Below, in pieces: positions 1-8,368 of a DNA stretch of 37,225 nucleotides. Below the pieces are notes generated by a model, which saw only the letters and a list, made by a program, of their open reading frames with translations, had not been told where the DNA came from and searched no databases. The position numbers were made by a program, and so were the translations under genes. Every line of letters begins with the position of its first letter. The stretch's first letter is position 1. This DNA comes from CBDUQI01 sp965369325 (GTDB lineage Bacteria; Pseudomonadota; Gammaproteobacteria; Steroidobacterales; JBCBZW01), in NCBI GenBank assembly GCA_965369325.1, contig CBDUQI010000033.1:1-37225 (forward strand), in the 5' to 3' direction.

Positions 1-73
1 CCTTACCCCCGCGCGCAACGCCGTGGCGGCAAAACCGCGCTCAAGCGCACAGACATTATCCGGAATATTGATC

Positions 74-1783
74 ATGCAGTTACGTCTGTTATTCGCTCCG
101 CTCGCTGTTGCCCTGCTGGGGGCATGCGCGCTGTCCAACACGCCCGCCGGCGCCCCCTCGGCACGCCCGGCCGCGGCCGCCGGCCCCGCTGCCATCCCAA
201 TGCCGGACCGTTACGCCGCGCAGGTAAGTGAGAACATCCTGCGCGCGGGCGGCAACGCCGTGGATGCCGCGATCGCCGCAGGCTTTGCACTGGCCGTCAC
301 CGTTCCGGAGGCAGGTAACATTGGCGGCGGCGGCTTTATGCTGATTCGCATCAATGGCGACAACTACTTCCTGGACTACCGTGAGCAGGCCCCGGCTCGC
401 GGGCATCGCGACATGTATCTGGACGCACACGGCGAGGTGATCGAAAAAGCCACCTTGTCCGGTTCCCTGGCGGCGGGCGTGCCGGGCACCGTTGAGGGAT
501 TCTGGCAAGCCCACCAGCGCTTTGGCAGCCTGCCCTGGGCCAATCTGGTGATGCCAGCGGTGGCCCTGGCGCGGGACGGCTTCGTGGCGCCGGCGGCGCT
601 GGCCGAGAACGTTCAGGCCATGCGCGACTGGCACGGGGCGCGCACCAACTTGATGGATAAGTTTGGCCACATGCGCGGCGGCGAAGTCTTTCGCCAACCG
701 GCACTGGCGGCGACGCTCAAACGTATCGCACAACAGGGTCCAGAGGATTTTTATCGCGGTGAGACGGCCCGGCTGACCGTGGCGCAAATGCAGCGCAGCG
801 GCGGGCTGATCAGCGCCAGCGACCTAGCGCAGTACAAGGCGATATGGCGCGAGCCGCTAACGGCCCGCTGGCGCGACATGGAAATCCTCAGCGCACCGCC
901 ACCCAGTTCCGGTGGCTTCGCCGTCATCCAACTGCTTAAGATGAAAGACTATTTGGCCGATGAATTTGAAGGGCTGACGCACAACAGCCCGCAGTACATT
1001 CATCTGGTCGCCGAGATGGAAAAGCGCATTTTCGCCGATCGCGCGGAGTACTTTGGCGACCCGGCCTTCGCCCAGGTGCCGATTGAGGCGCTGATTAACG
1101 AGGACTACATTCGCAAACGCGCAGGGCAGGTAAACCCCAGCGCGATCAGCCCAGGAGGAGACGTGCATCCGGGGCTGGAATCGCCTGACACCACGCATTA
1201 TTCCATTGTCGATCAATGGGGCAATGCGGTCGCCAACACCTACACTATCAACTGGGAATTCGGCAGCGGCGTAGTGGTGGAAGGGGCTGGATTTATCCTG
1301 AACAACGAGATGGACGACTTTAGCGCCAAACCCGGCGCGCCCAATATTTTTGGTGTGGTTGGCAGCACCGCCAATGAAATTCAACCGGGCAAGCGCCCGC
1401 TGTCCTCAATGACTCCTACCATCATTCTGCGAGACGGCCAGGCAGAGCTGGTCCTGGGCACCCGGGGCGGCTCCACCATCTTTACTTCCGTCTTCCAGGC
1501 CATTGTGAACGTGTACGACTTTGGTATGAGCCCGCAGCAGGCCGTGGACGCAACCCGCTTCCACCATCAATTGCTGCCGCCCACGCAAATCACCTACAGT
1601 CCCGGCCGGCCGCTCAGCCCCACGACCATCGGGGCTCTCGGCCAAATGGGCTACGAAGTGATCCCGCATGGCTGGGAATTCGGCGACCTGCAGTTGATTC
1701 AGCGCGACGCGGGCACCCTGCGCCCGGCATCCGATTCACGTGGCCGCGGCAAATCCAGCGTGATTATGTCTATCAACCGTTAG
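74..1783 (+). CDS. ggt: Gamma-glutamyltransferase, lipoprotein
   Basis: N-terminal-nucleophile enzyme that hydrolyses or transfers the gamma-glutamyl group of glutathione and related peptides outside the cytoplasm. The proenzyme should cleave itself before the Thr of the PDTTHYS motif (Thr about residue 373 from the ATG at 74), giving large and small subunits. Also visible are the substrate-binding Arg in LDYREQAP, the Ser pair in KRPLSSMTP and the oxyanion Gly pair in GTRGGST. The ATG at 74 is preferred over an upstream in-frame GTG at 23 because it places a classic lipoprotein signal first: a hydrophobic stretch ending in LGAC with Cys18. The protein is therefore probably lipid-anchored in the periplasm. 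Its length of about 569 residues is normal for the family. The next gene starts 70 bases downstream on the same strand and is unrelated apart from sulfur amino-acid chemistry. Confidence 0.95.
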   Translation: MQLRLLFAPLAVALLGACALSNTPAGAPSARPAAAAGPAAIPMPDRYAAQVSENILRAGGNAVDAAIAAGFALAVTVPEAGNIGGGGFMLIRINGDNYFLDYREQAPARGHRDMYLDAHGEVIEKATLSGSLAAGVPGTVEGFWQAHQRFGSLPWANLVMPAVALARDGFVAPAALAENVQAMRDWHGARTNLMDKFGHMRGGEVFRQPALAATLKRIAQQGPEDFYRGETARLTVAQMQRSGGLISASDLAQYKAIWREPLTARWRDMEILSAPPPSSGGFAVIQLLKMKDYLADEFEGLTHNSPQYIHLVAEMEKRIFADRAEYFGDPAFAQVPIEALINEDYIRKRAGQVNPSAISPGGDVHPGLESPDTTHYSIVDQWGNAVANTYTINWEFGSGVVVEGAGFILNNEMDDFSAKPGAPNIFGVVGSTANEIQPGKRPLSSMTPTIILRDGQAELVLGTRGGSTIFTSVFQAIVNVYDFGMSPQQAVDATRFHHQLLPPTQITYSPGRPLSPTTIGALGQMGYEVIPHGWEFGDLQLIQRDAGTLRPASDSRGRGKSSVIMSINR

Positions 1784-1852
1784 CTGCTCCCGGCCGGCTG
1801 CGTTAGAATTGCGCGCTATATTTCTCACCACCGTTTTGATGGAGACACCCGA

Positions 1853-3022
1853 ATGAGCAAAGATCGGCAGCCAGGATTCAGCACTCTGGAAGTGCATGCC
1901 GGCGTCAGCCCCGACCCGGTTACGGGCGCGATTCTTACGCCGATCTACCAGACCACGACTTACGTGCAGGAATCGGTGGAGCAGTATCTGGAGAAGGGCT
2001 ACTCCTACAGCCGCTCCGGCAACCCCACAGTCGATGCGCTGGAGCGACGTATTACCGCTCTGGAAGATGGCTTCGGCAGTCTGTGCTTTGCCACCGGCAT
2101 GGCCGCGACCAGTTGCACCATGATGGCGCTGCTAAACGCAGGCGATCACGCCATCCTCTCAGACGTGGTGTACGGCGGCACCCACCGGTTTTCCACCAAA
2201 GTACTGTCGCGCTTTGGGGTGGAGTTTACGTTTGTCGACACTGGCAACCCGGACAACGTCAAGCGCGCCATCCGCGATAACACGCGGCTGATTTTTACCG
2301 AAACGCCAGCCAACCCCACGCTCAAGCTCACCGACATTGCCGGTGTGTCTGAAATCGCACGTGCCCACGGCATCCCGCATGTGTGCGACAACACCTTCCT
2401 CACGCCCTGCTACCAGCGCCCGCTGGCGCTAGGTGCCGATGTCTCACTGCACAGCACCACTAAGTTTATGGAAGGACACAACGTCAGCGTGGGTGGATCG
2501 ATCACTGCCAGCAACGAAGAGCACCTTGAGGCGATCCGCTTTGTGCGCAATTGCCTGGGCTCCAACATGTCGCCGCAGGTCGCGTTCTACACCCTGCAGG
2601 GTTGCAAGACCATGAGCACCCGCCTGGCGGCGCAATCTGCCAATGCGCTGAAAGTGGCCCACTTTCTTGAAACCCACAACAAGGTAGACACGGTGGCCTA
2701 CCCCGGGCTTGATTCGTTCCCGCAAAAAGCACTGGCCGACAGCCAGGCCAGCGGCCACGGTTCGATGCTGTGGTTTGAAGTAAAGGGTGGCGTTGAGGCC
2801 GGCAAGAAACTGATGAACACCCTACGGCTTTGGAGCCTGGCAGAAAATCTCGGCTCGGTAGAATCGCTGGTGACTCATTCAGTGACAATGACGCACGCGG
2901 ACATGGACCCGGTGGAGCGCCAGAAAGTAGGCATTACCGACGGGCTGGTACGGTTATCGACCGGGCTGGAAGATGCAAACGATCTGATCGCCGATCTAAA
3001 ACAGGCGCTGGACGGCCTGTAG
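1853..3022 (+). CDS. Trans-sulfuration PLP enzyme (cystathionine gamma-synthase/gamma-lyase family)
   Basis: Fold-type I PLP enzyme of the Cys/Met metabolism family, 389 residues, the usual length. The Schiff-base lysine is K204 in SLHSTTKFMEGHN, and Asp179 of CDNTF should pair with the pyridine nitrogen. The YSRSGNPT segment (about 52-59) and the SLGSVESL-like segment near the C-terminus (NLGSVESLVTH) are family signatures. The start ATG follows a GGAG ribosome-binding site. Sequence alone does not separate cystathionine gamma-synthase, gamma-lyase and O-succinylhomoserine sulfhydrylase, so no symbol is given. The role is in methionine/cysteine interconversion in the cytoplasm. The gene is followed within 30 bases by a perfect terminator hairpin, so its transcript ends before the convergent deformylase gene. 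Confidence 0.9.
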   Translation: MSKDRQPGFSTLEVHAGVSPDPVTGAILTPIYQTTTYVQESVEQYLEKGYSYSRSGNPTVDALERRITALEDGFGSLCFATGMAATSCTMMALLNAGDHAILSDVVYGGTHRFSTKVLSRFGVEFTFVDTGNPDNVKRAIRDNTRLIFTETPANPTLKLTDIAGVSEIARAHGIPHVCDNTFLTPCYQRPLALGADVSLHSTTKFMEGHNVSVGGSITASNEEHLEAIRFVRNCLGSNMSPQVAFYTLQGCKTMSTRLAAQSANALKVAHFLETHNKVDTVAYPGLDSFPQKALADSQASGHGSMLWFEVKGGVEAGKKLMNTLRLWSLAENLGSVESLVTHSVTMTHADMDPVERQKVGITDGLVRLSTGLEDANDLIADLKQALDGL

Positions 3023-3050
3023 CCACCAGACCTCCTTAGGACCCCAAGTG

Positions 3051-3080
3051 CGGGAGCCCTCAGGCTCCCGTCTTGCATTT
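3051..3080 (+). terminator. Rho-independent terminator after the PLP enzyme
   Basis: Perfect 8-bp stem (CGGGAGCC at 3051-3058 and GGCTCCCG at 3063-3070) with a 4-base loop, followed by a T-rich run. It lies 28 bases after the stop codon of the trans-sulfuration enzyme and just before the end of the convergent deformylase gene. Confidence 0.85.
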
Positions 3081-3088
3081 AGGCCTAC

Positions 3089-3664
3089 TCAGCCGCCCCA
3101 CTCCTCCACCAGACCGCGCACATACTCAGCGAACGCTGCCTGCTGAAATTCCGCGAACACGGCCCAGGAACAGAAGGTGCGCGGGTCCGATACCCGGTGC
3201 GGAAACAGAATACCATCCAGGTGATCGTACTCGTGCTGCCAGGTGCCGGCCGAATACCCACGCACCTCGAATGAGCGATGCTGCCCTTCGCGATCGTACC
3301 CGGAGATCTCCACCTCCAGATGACGGGTAACCGTGCCGCGCATATTGGGCACGGACAGACATCCCTCATTGCCCTCGAAGGTCTTGTCGGATAAAAACTT
3401 TATCTGCGGATTGATCAGCACGGTAAGCGGGATGGGCGGTTTGTAGGGATAACGCGGGTTGTTACCGACCTCTACTGTAAACAGTCGGTAGGGAATACCG
3501 ACCTGGTTAGCGGCAATGCCGGCCCCGTTGGCGGCCCGCATGGTGTCGATCAAATCATCCACCCAGCCCTGCACTTCGGCGCCGGGAATCTCGGCGACAT
3601 CCACCTCCTGCGCCCGTGCCGACAAAATCGGATGACCAATTTGTAAAACCTCACGCACCGCCAT
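3089..3664 (-). CDS. def: Peptide deformylase
   Basis: Metalloprotease that removes the N-formyl group from nascent proteins in the cytoplasm. All three family motifs are present: GAGIAANQVGI (motif 1), EGCLS (motif 2, with the metal-binding Cys) and QHEYDHLDG (motif 3, with two metal-binding His and the catalytic Glu). The start is placed at 3664 (MAVREVLQIGHP), behind a GGGAG ribosome-binding site and matching the usual N-terminus. An in-frame ATG at 3724 would add 20 residues that do not look like deformylase. About 191 residues is at the long end for the family. It is monocistronic here: no formyltransferase (fmt) gene lies beside it, so it may be one of several paralogues in the genome. 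Confidence 0.93.
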   Translation of the reverse strand: MAVREVLQIGHPILSARAQEVDVAEIPGAEVQGWVDDLIDTMRAANGAGIAANQVGIPYRLFTVEVGNNPRYPYKPPIPLTVLINPQIKFLSDKTFEGNEGCLSVPNMRGTVTRHLEVEISGYDREGQHRSFEVRGYSAGTWQHEYDHLDGILFPHRVSDPRTFCSWAVFAEFQQAAFAEYVRGLVEEWGG

Positions 3665-3762
3665 TCTGCTCTCCCAACTATTCACCCACCGTGGCTTGCC
3701 AAAATCATAGACAATGGCGCCCATGAAGGTACTACCATCCAGTCATCCAGGCAAAATGCCCG

Positions 3763-4959
3763 ATGGCCAGTAAGCGGCAAATCGAATGGACACTGGCCTT
3801 CGCGGTCTGCCTGTCCGCGGTCGCCATCGACATCAACATCCCGGCGATCCCCGATCTTGTCGCGCACTTTGGCGCGCCCGACGGCACCGGGCAGCATGTG
3901 GTGGCTGCGTACCTGCTTGGTTACGCGCTGGGGCAGATTCCCTCAGGGCTGTTAGCCGACCGGTTCGGTCGCCTGCCGGTGTTCTACGCAGGCATCGCTT
4001 TGTACACCTTGGCAGCCGTTGGTACCACCCTGGCTAACAGCGTTAACGCACTGTTGCTGGCGCGCTTTGTTCAAGGGCTGGCCGGCGCCAGCGCACCGGT
4101 GCTGGCCCGCGCGATGGCCCGCGACCTGACCCAGGGCAAAGACCTGGCGCGACTCACTGCCCTGCTTGTCACCTCGTTAGGGATGGCAACGCTGTTAGCA
4201 CCATTGCTGGGATCGCTGCTGACGCTGTACTGGGGCTGGCGTGCCACGTTTGTGGCCAATGTGGTGATGGGACTGGCGGTGTTGATGCTGATCCGTCTGT
4301 TCCTGCATGAAACCCACCCCCACCATCAGCGTTCGGTGCAATCGGCCTGGCGACAACTGGCCGATAGCGCGCGTGCATTTTCGCGCAGCAGCCAATCGCT
4401 GTGGGCAACCGCGATGGTCGCCACCACCTTCTTTGGTTACATGGGGATTATCGCGGGCATCGGGCCGGTGGCGGTCGAGGTCTATGGCATGCCTGGCCCG
4501 ATGTTGGGCGTGGTATTCAGTCTCGCCGCAGTGTTTTACCTGGGCTCCGCGCAGGCGGGTCGCTACGCCTTACGCTGGCGCAGCAGCTCGCAACTGCTGC
4601 GCCTAGGATGCGTCGGCTACATACTCAGCGCCGTGATGATCATCGCCGTTCTTACGCTGAACCTCTCTGGGTTCTGGTGGGTATGGTGGAGCATCATCCC
4701 GTTTATGCTTGGCATGGGGCTAATATTCGCCAACGCAACGGCCATCGGACTGGCGCCGCTTCCGCGCGTTGCCGGATTCGCCGCCTCCATCATGGGCACG
4801 ACGCAAATTCTGCTGGCGACCCTGGGGGCCGCTCTCACCGGCCTGTTTTATGATCGTTCCAGCCACAGTATGCTGCTGGTGGTGCTGACCGGCTGCCTCA
4901 GCGGTCTGCTTATATTCACGATAGGCGCCGCGCGCAAACAGTGGCAGGGCATCGAATGA
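3763..4959 (+). CDS. MFS drug-efflux transporter, Bcr/CflA-like
   Basis: Inner-membrane proton-driven exporter of the major facilitator superfamily, 398 residues, predicted to form 12 membrane helices. Motif A between helices 2 and 3 is seen as GLLADRFGRLP (about residues 64-74). The Asp in AVAIDINIPAIPDL in helix 1 is typical of the Bcr/CflA drug-resistance branch (bicyclomycin/chloramphenicol-type exporters). The substrate cannot be read from the sequence. The gene diverges from def. Its stop codon overlaps the start of the following sulfatase gene as ATGA at 4956-4959, which implies translational coupling although the two products have no obvious functional link. Confidence 0.88.
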   Translation: MASKRQIEWTLAFAVCLSAVAIDINIPAIPDLVAHFGAPDGTGQHVVAAYLLGYALGQIPSGLLADRFGRLPVFYAGIALYTLAAVGTTLANSVNALLLARFVQGLAGASAPVLARAMARDLTQGKDLARLTALLVTSLGMATLLAPLLGSLLTLYWGWRATFVANVVMGLAVLMLIRLFLHETHPHHQRSVQSAWRQLADSARAFSRSSQSLWATAMVATTFFGYMGIIAGIGPVAVEVYGMPGPMLGVVFSLAAVFYLGSAQAGRYALRWRSSSQLLRLGCVGYILSAVMIIAVLTLNLSGFWWVWWSIIPFMLGMGLIFANATAIGLAPLPRVAGFAASIMGTTQILLATLGAALTGLFYDRSSHSMLLVVLTGCLSGLLIFTIGAARKQWQGIE

Positions 4960-6266
4960 GTGATCGAACCAACATCCGATATAGCGCATACCTCGCTGTG
5001 CTCGCTCTGTCGCTGGTGTCAGCACGTGATGCGATCGCACAAGATGCCGTCCGCCCTAACATCGTGATCATCGTTGCGGACTACATGGGCTATGCCGACA
5101 TCGAGCCCTACGGCGCTACGGACATTCGAACGCCGTCTCTGGGCGCTCTGGCAGAAAGTGGAGTGCGCTTTTCCAGCTACTACTCAGCCAGCCCGGTGTG
5201 CGGGCCCTCTCGTGCCGCATTACTCAGCGGCCTCTATCCGGCCCGGGTCGGGATGGAGTCCAATATCGCACCGGACCGCGGCGGCTTGTCATCAAGCGAC
5301 GGCACGCTGGTCCGCGAACTTAAGGCTGACGGTTACCGAACGGCAATGGTGGGCAAGTGGCACCTTGGTCATGGCGATGACTTCTCGCCGCTATCGCACG
5401 GATTCGACGCCTTCTTTGGGTTTCACTCATGGACGCTTGGGTACCACGATCATCTAACCTCTGACGGCGACCCAGGGCTCTACCGAGGCGATGAACTGGT
5501 TAGCGAAGAAGGATATCTGACCGACCTGTTCACCAGCGAAGCCACGCGGTTCATGGGGGAGAGCTCGGAGGCACCATTTTTTCTATACCTCGCTTACAAC
5601 GTAGCACTGCCGCCATACCAGCGACCTGACTTGCCTGAATCGCAATGGTCCTCTGGTTGGGATGCGAATGAAGCATCGCGCGAAGACTACGTGGCCATGG
5701 TTGAATCGATGGATGAGGGGATAGGCAAAGTTTTGCGCACGCTGGATGCACTCAACTTAACCGAAAACACCCTGGTGATCTTTACCTATGATCACGGCGG
5801 GCGGCATTTGGTCCGCTCCGACCCACTTTTTCACGGGTTCGGGACTTTGTGGGAGGGAGGGATTCGCGTGCCATTGCTCATGAAGTGGCCCGGTCGATTC
5901 GCTAAGGGACAGCAAATTAATCGGCCCACGATCGCCATGGATCTAACCGCCACAATGTTGGCAGCCGCCGGTCGAGACGTCGACTCACTGCAGATGGACG
6001 GATCGAGCTTACTACCGCTGTTGAGCAACGGCGAGGAGGTCGCAACAGACACCTTGTTCTGGCGGTTCAAGTCACGGAGGAACACGATGAAGGCGGTGCG
6101 GCGTGACAATTGGAAATATGTGCTCGATGGAAGCACACAGATGCTGTTCAACCTCGATGCCGACATTGGAGAGCGCAGCGACCAGTTCTACAGTCGCACC
6201 GACATCGCGAATGAGCTACGCGACGCATTGATCGCCTGGGAAAAATCGCTTGTCAGTGTGCGGTAA
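4956..6266 (+). CDS. Exported sulfatase-family protein with an atypical active site
   Basis: Member of the alkaline phosphatase/arylsulfatase superfamily, 436 residues from the ATG at 4956. An N-terminal signal peptide ends near AIAQ (about residue 29), so it is periplasmic. The formylglycine motif C82-G-P-S-R86 is intact, as are K134 and H136 in GKWHLGH and the first metal Asp (D42). By comparison with human arylsulfatase A, the second metal Asp is Tyr43, the His expected in the APHxP-like segment is Leu218, and the Lys of the GKGTxxEGG segment is Phe295. Asp-Asn is Asp279-His280, a change seen in active members. No maturation enzyme (FGE or anSME) is encoded in the window. It could be a sulfatase of changed specificity, a related hydrolase or an inactive paralogue. 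Its base composition looks less GC-rich than its neighbours, which may indicate transfer. Confidence 0.85.
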   Translation: MSDRTNIRYSAYLAVLALSLVSARDAIAQDAVRPNIVIIVADYMGYADIEPYGATDIRTPSLGALAESGVRFSSYYSASPVCGPSRAALLSGLYPARVGMESNIAPDRGGLSSSDGTLVRELKADGYRTAMVGKWHLGHGDDFSPLSHGFDAFFGFHSWTLGYHDHLTSDGDPGLYRGDELVSEEGYLTDLFTSEATRFMGESSEAPFFLYLAYNVALPPYQRPDLPESQWSSGWDANEASREDYVAMVESMDEGIGKVLRTLDALNLTENTLVIFTYDHGGRHLVRSDPLFHGFGTLWEGGIRVPLLMKWPGRFAKGQQINRPTIAMDLTATMLAAAGRDVDSLQMDGSSLLPLLSNGEEVATDTLFWRFKSRRNTMKAVRRDNWKYVLDGSTQMLFNLDADIGERSDQFYSRTDIANELRDALIAWEKSLVSVR

Positions 6267-6467
6267 AACGTTGTCGACAAACTCGCACAATTCATCTGGC
6301 CGGCACAGGGACCCGTTTGAGAGTAGACTTCGCAGTGACGTGGGTGGCCAGTCGCTGATAGCGGCGGTCCGCGCTAGGATTGGCAACTGGCGTTCACGAG
6401 TTGACCGCGCGCATACATAGCCAATCTTCTATGGTGCTTAATCGATAACAACGAAGAGGTACGCGAT

Positions 6468-6833
6468 ATGGACTTTCTCAAAACCCTTTCTCCCCATGTA
6501 CATTGGGGCCTGCGCCTGTCATTGGCCGCCACCTTCATTTACCACGGCGCGACCAAATTACCGGTCGAAGGACCCATGATGGGCATGCCTGCTGCAATGG
6601 TCTGGATGCTGGCATTTGCAGAACTCGCCGCCGGCATATTGTTGATTGCAGGCGCGTTCGGCAAAGAAATGCTCACCCGGTTAGGCGCTCTGATCGTGAT
6701 TGTCGTTATGCTCGGTGCGATCGCACTGGTGCATGCCAAGAACGGTTTTAACGTTATGAATGGCGGCATGGAGTTCCAGATCCTGATGCTCCTCACCGGT
6801 CTGTACCTGGCCGCGAAGGGCAACGAGGCGTAG
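6468..6833 (+). CDS. DoxX family membrane protein
   Basis: Small inner-membrane protein of 121 residues with four predicted hydrophobic segments. The N-terminal WGLRLSLAATFIYHGATKL resembles the DoxX signature (an R in the first helix followed by a YHGxxKL segment). A ribosome-binding site (AGAGGT) lies about 7 bases before the ATG. DoxX proteins are related to the small subunit of thiosulfate:quinone oxidoreductase, but most members, probably including this one, have only an ill-defined role in redox or stress response. It stands alone between two intergenic gaps of about 200 and 120 bases. Confidence 0.8.
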   Translation: MDFLKTLSPHVHWGLRLSLAATFIYHGATKLPVEGPMMGMPAAMVWMLAFAELAAGILLIAGAFGKEMLTRLGALIVIVVMLGAIALVHAKNGFNVMNGGMEFQILMLLTGLYLAAKGNEA

Positions 6834-6885
6834 TCGACGACCCAAAAAAGCCGACCCAACTTTTAGTTAGGATTCATTAGCTTCC

Positions 6886-6915
6886 TAGACTTTAAGTTCT
6901 ATAAACGAATACAAT
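6886..6915 (+). promoter_or_regulatory. Possible sigma-70 promoter for the NTF2-like gene
   Basis: TAGACT (6886-6891, 4/6 match to the -35 consensus) and TACAAT (6910-6915, 5/6 match to -10) are 18 bases apart in an unusually AT-rich gap, about 40 bases before the ATG at 6956. This is a plausible but weak match found by eye. Confidence 0.35.
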
Positions 6916-6955
6916 CTGACTTCGAATGCAATAAAGTAAGCGTGAGGTTGATGAA

Positions 6956-7375
6956 ATGACGCCATTTGAAATCGCTACTGCCTTTTTCCATGCCTGCGAG
7001 AGCTTGGAAGGTTGGGCTGGATGTCGGCAATACACCGCAGACGGCGCCGCATTCTCTGCTCAATCTGAACCCTTAGCGGATCTAACAAAAGTTGAGGAGT
7101 ACTGTGAATGGATGGCTGGCGTGGGCAACGGCCCACTCAAAGGTTGTCGCTACACGCTCCACAACTGCTCCTACGATGAGGTAAACAGTACCGCGCTGTT
7201 TTTTGCGACGTTTATCGGCACTCACACGGGTGAAGGCGGCCCCGTTTCTGCCACACAACAATCAACTGCAAGTCACTACGTGTACGCCATCGAAATGAAT
7301 AACGAAGGCAAAGTGAGTAAGCTGACAAAAATATGGAACGCGCCTTGGGCCTTAAAGGAATTGGGCTGGATGTAA
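6956..7375 (+). CDS. NTF2-like/SnoaL-type small protein
   Basis: Soluble protein of 139 residues that I place in the NTF2-like (SnoaL/ketosteroid isomerase-type) superfamily. It has an N-terminal FFHACESLEGWAGCRQY helix, a central strand-rich part with THTGEGGPV, and a C-terminal YVYAIEMNNEGKVSKLTKIWN strand-turn-strand, all typical of 'nuclear transport factor 2 family' entries. The superfamily forms a cone-shaped pocket used for isomerase, cyclase or ligand-binding roles, and no specific catalytic assignment is possible here. The next stretch (7402-7500) holds the stump of another SnoaL-type gene, so two related genes may once have stood side by side. Confidence 0.65.
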   Translation: MTPFEIATAFFHACESLEGWAGCRQYTADGAAFSAQSEPLADLTKVEEYCEWMAGVGNGPLKGCRYTLHNCSYDEVNSTALFFATFIGTHTGEGGPVSATQQSTASHYVYAIEMNNEGKVSKLTKIWNAPWALKELGWM

Positions 7376-7401
7376 ACCTTTTAGTCGTTGGGTAGTGATG
7401 T

Positions 7402-7500
7402 AAGACCTTGGAAGAGCTTCAGGGCCCGATGAAAGGGTTTGACGCTCGCCTTGCGGACCTCCCGGATTACATCCTGAAATGCACGGCTTCTGATGGATGA
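7402..7500 (+). pseudogene. Truncated N-terminus of a SnoaL-like (ester cyclase type) gene
   Basis: An open stretch of about 32 codons reads TLEELQGPMKGFDARLADLP followed by DYILKCTASDG and a stop. The ELQG..GFDARxxDLPDYIL pattern is how many SnoaL-like ester-cyclase proteins begin (typically followed by an IxxxIWExR segment), but that continuation is missing in all frames before the next gene. There is no ATG in a suitable position. I read it as a gene remnant with a breakpoint near 7482. The assignment rests on memory of the family pattern and on a very short match. Confidence 0.4.
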
Positions 7501-7536
7501 CGTAGCGCTCGTGTTCCTCACTCCCATTTTTTGCTT

Positions 7537-8232
7537 ATGAACGAGCCGCTGCTTCTTTTACCTGGGATGATGTGCGACGCGCGGGTATTCACGCAGCAGA
7601 TCGCCACGTTTTCCGTAAATCGCCCGGTGATGGTGGCGCCCCTTATCGGGCGAACATCGTTCGGAGAATTGGCCGAAGACATCCTTTCACATGCACCGCC
7701 CCGTTTTGCGCTCGCGGGTTTGTCGATGGGTGGCATCACCGCAATGCAGATCGCCAAGCAGGCACCCGAACGCATCACGCGACTGGCCCTAATGGACACA
7801 AACCCTCTTGGCGAGTTGGCCGATCGCGCGGCGCAACGCGACTCGCAAATCGAACGCGTCCGAGCCGGGGGTCTGAGGGCGGTGATGCGCGATGAGATGA
7901 AACCCAATTACCTGACCGATAGCCCGAACACAGGCCGCATTCTCGATTTATGCATGGCAATGTCTGACGCGTTGGGCGCGGAGGTTTTCGCCGATCAATC
8001 CCGCGCGCTGCAGCAGCGCCCCGATCAGCGCGACACCTTGCGCACGATCCGCGTGCCAACCCTGGTCCTTTGCGGTGAGGACGACACGCTTTGCCCGCTC
8101 GAAAAGCACGAGATGATGTGTGACCTTATTCCCGGCGCACGCCTTGCCGTCATCCGCGGAGCCGGCCATCTGCCAGTACTGGAACAACCCGAACGAACCA
8201 ACGAAGAACTCAAGCAATGGCTGAACACCTAG
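7537..8232 (+). CDS. Alpha/beta hydrolase
   Basis: Cytoplasmic serine hydrolase of about 231 residues. The nucleophile elbow is GLSMGG, the acid is probably one of the Asp residues in CGEDD, and the His lies in GAGHLP near the C-terminus, in canonical order. The opening LLLLPGMMCDARVF supplies the oxyanion loop. The ATG at 7537 is chosen over an in-frame TTG two codons earlier. The family covers esterases, lactonases and C-C hydrolases, and the substrate is unknown. No partner genes point to a pathway: the neighbours are a SnoaL stump and a 2-hydroxyacid dehydrogenase. Confidence 0.85.
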   Translation: MNEPLLLLPGMMCDARVFTQQIATFSVNRPVMVAPLIGRTSFGELAEDILSHAPPRFALAGLSMGGITAMQIAKQAPERITRLALMDTNPLGELADRAAQRDSQIERVRAGGLRAVMRDEMKPNYLTDSPNTGRILDLCMAMSDALGAEVFADQSRALQQRPDQRDTLRTIRVPTLVLCGEDDTLCPLEKHEMMCDLIPGARLAVIRGAGHLPVLEQPERTNEELKQWLNT

Positions 8233-8368
8233 TACCCGACTATCTCCTCACTCGACTGACGGAACACCCGGCCGGGGCCATCGTTATCGGACCCACGCGA
8301 ATCGGATTCCAACATCGAGAAGTTTGAACAGACCTGGGCCAAATTCAAAGCGGCGGGAAGCTGAGGGC

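Noticed and set aside
89..787. Long minus-strand open frame opposite gamma-glutamyltransferase
   Set aside because: It mirrors the codon structure of a clear GGT gene in GC-rich DNA and its translation has no recognisable motif. The same applies to other long antisense frames, such as 857-1384, 21127-21573 and 21976-22641.
8251..8364. Short open stretch ending IEKFEQTWAKFKAAGS before the dehydrogenase gene
   Set aside because: The last 16 residues look protein-like and could be the C-terminus of a lost gene, but I cannot match them to a family and the stretch is too short to support.
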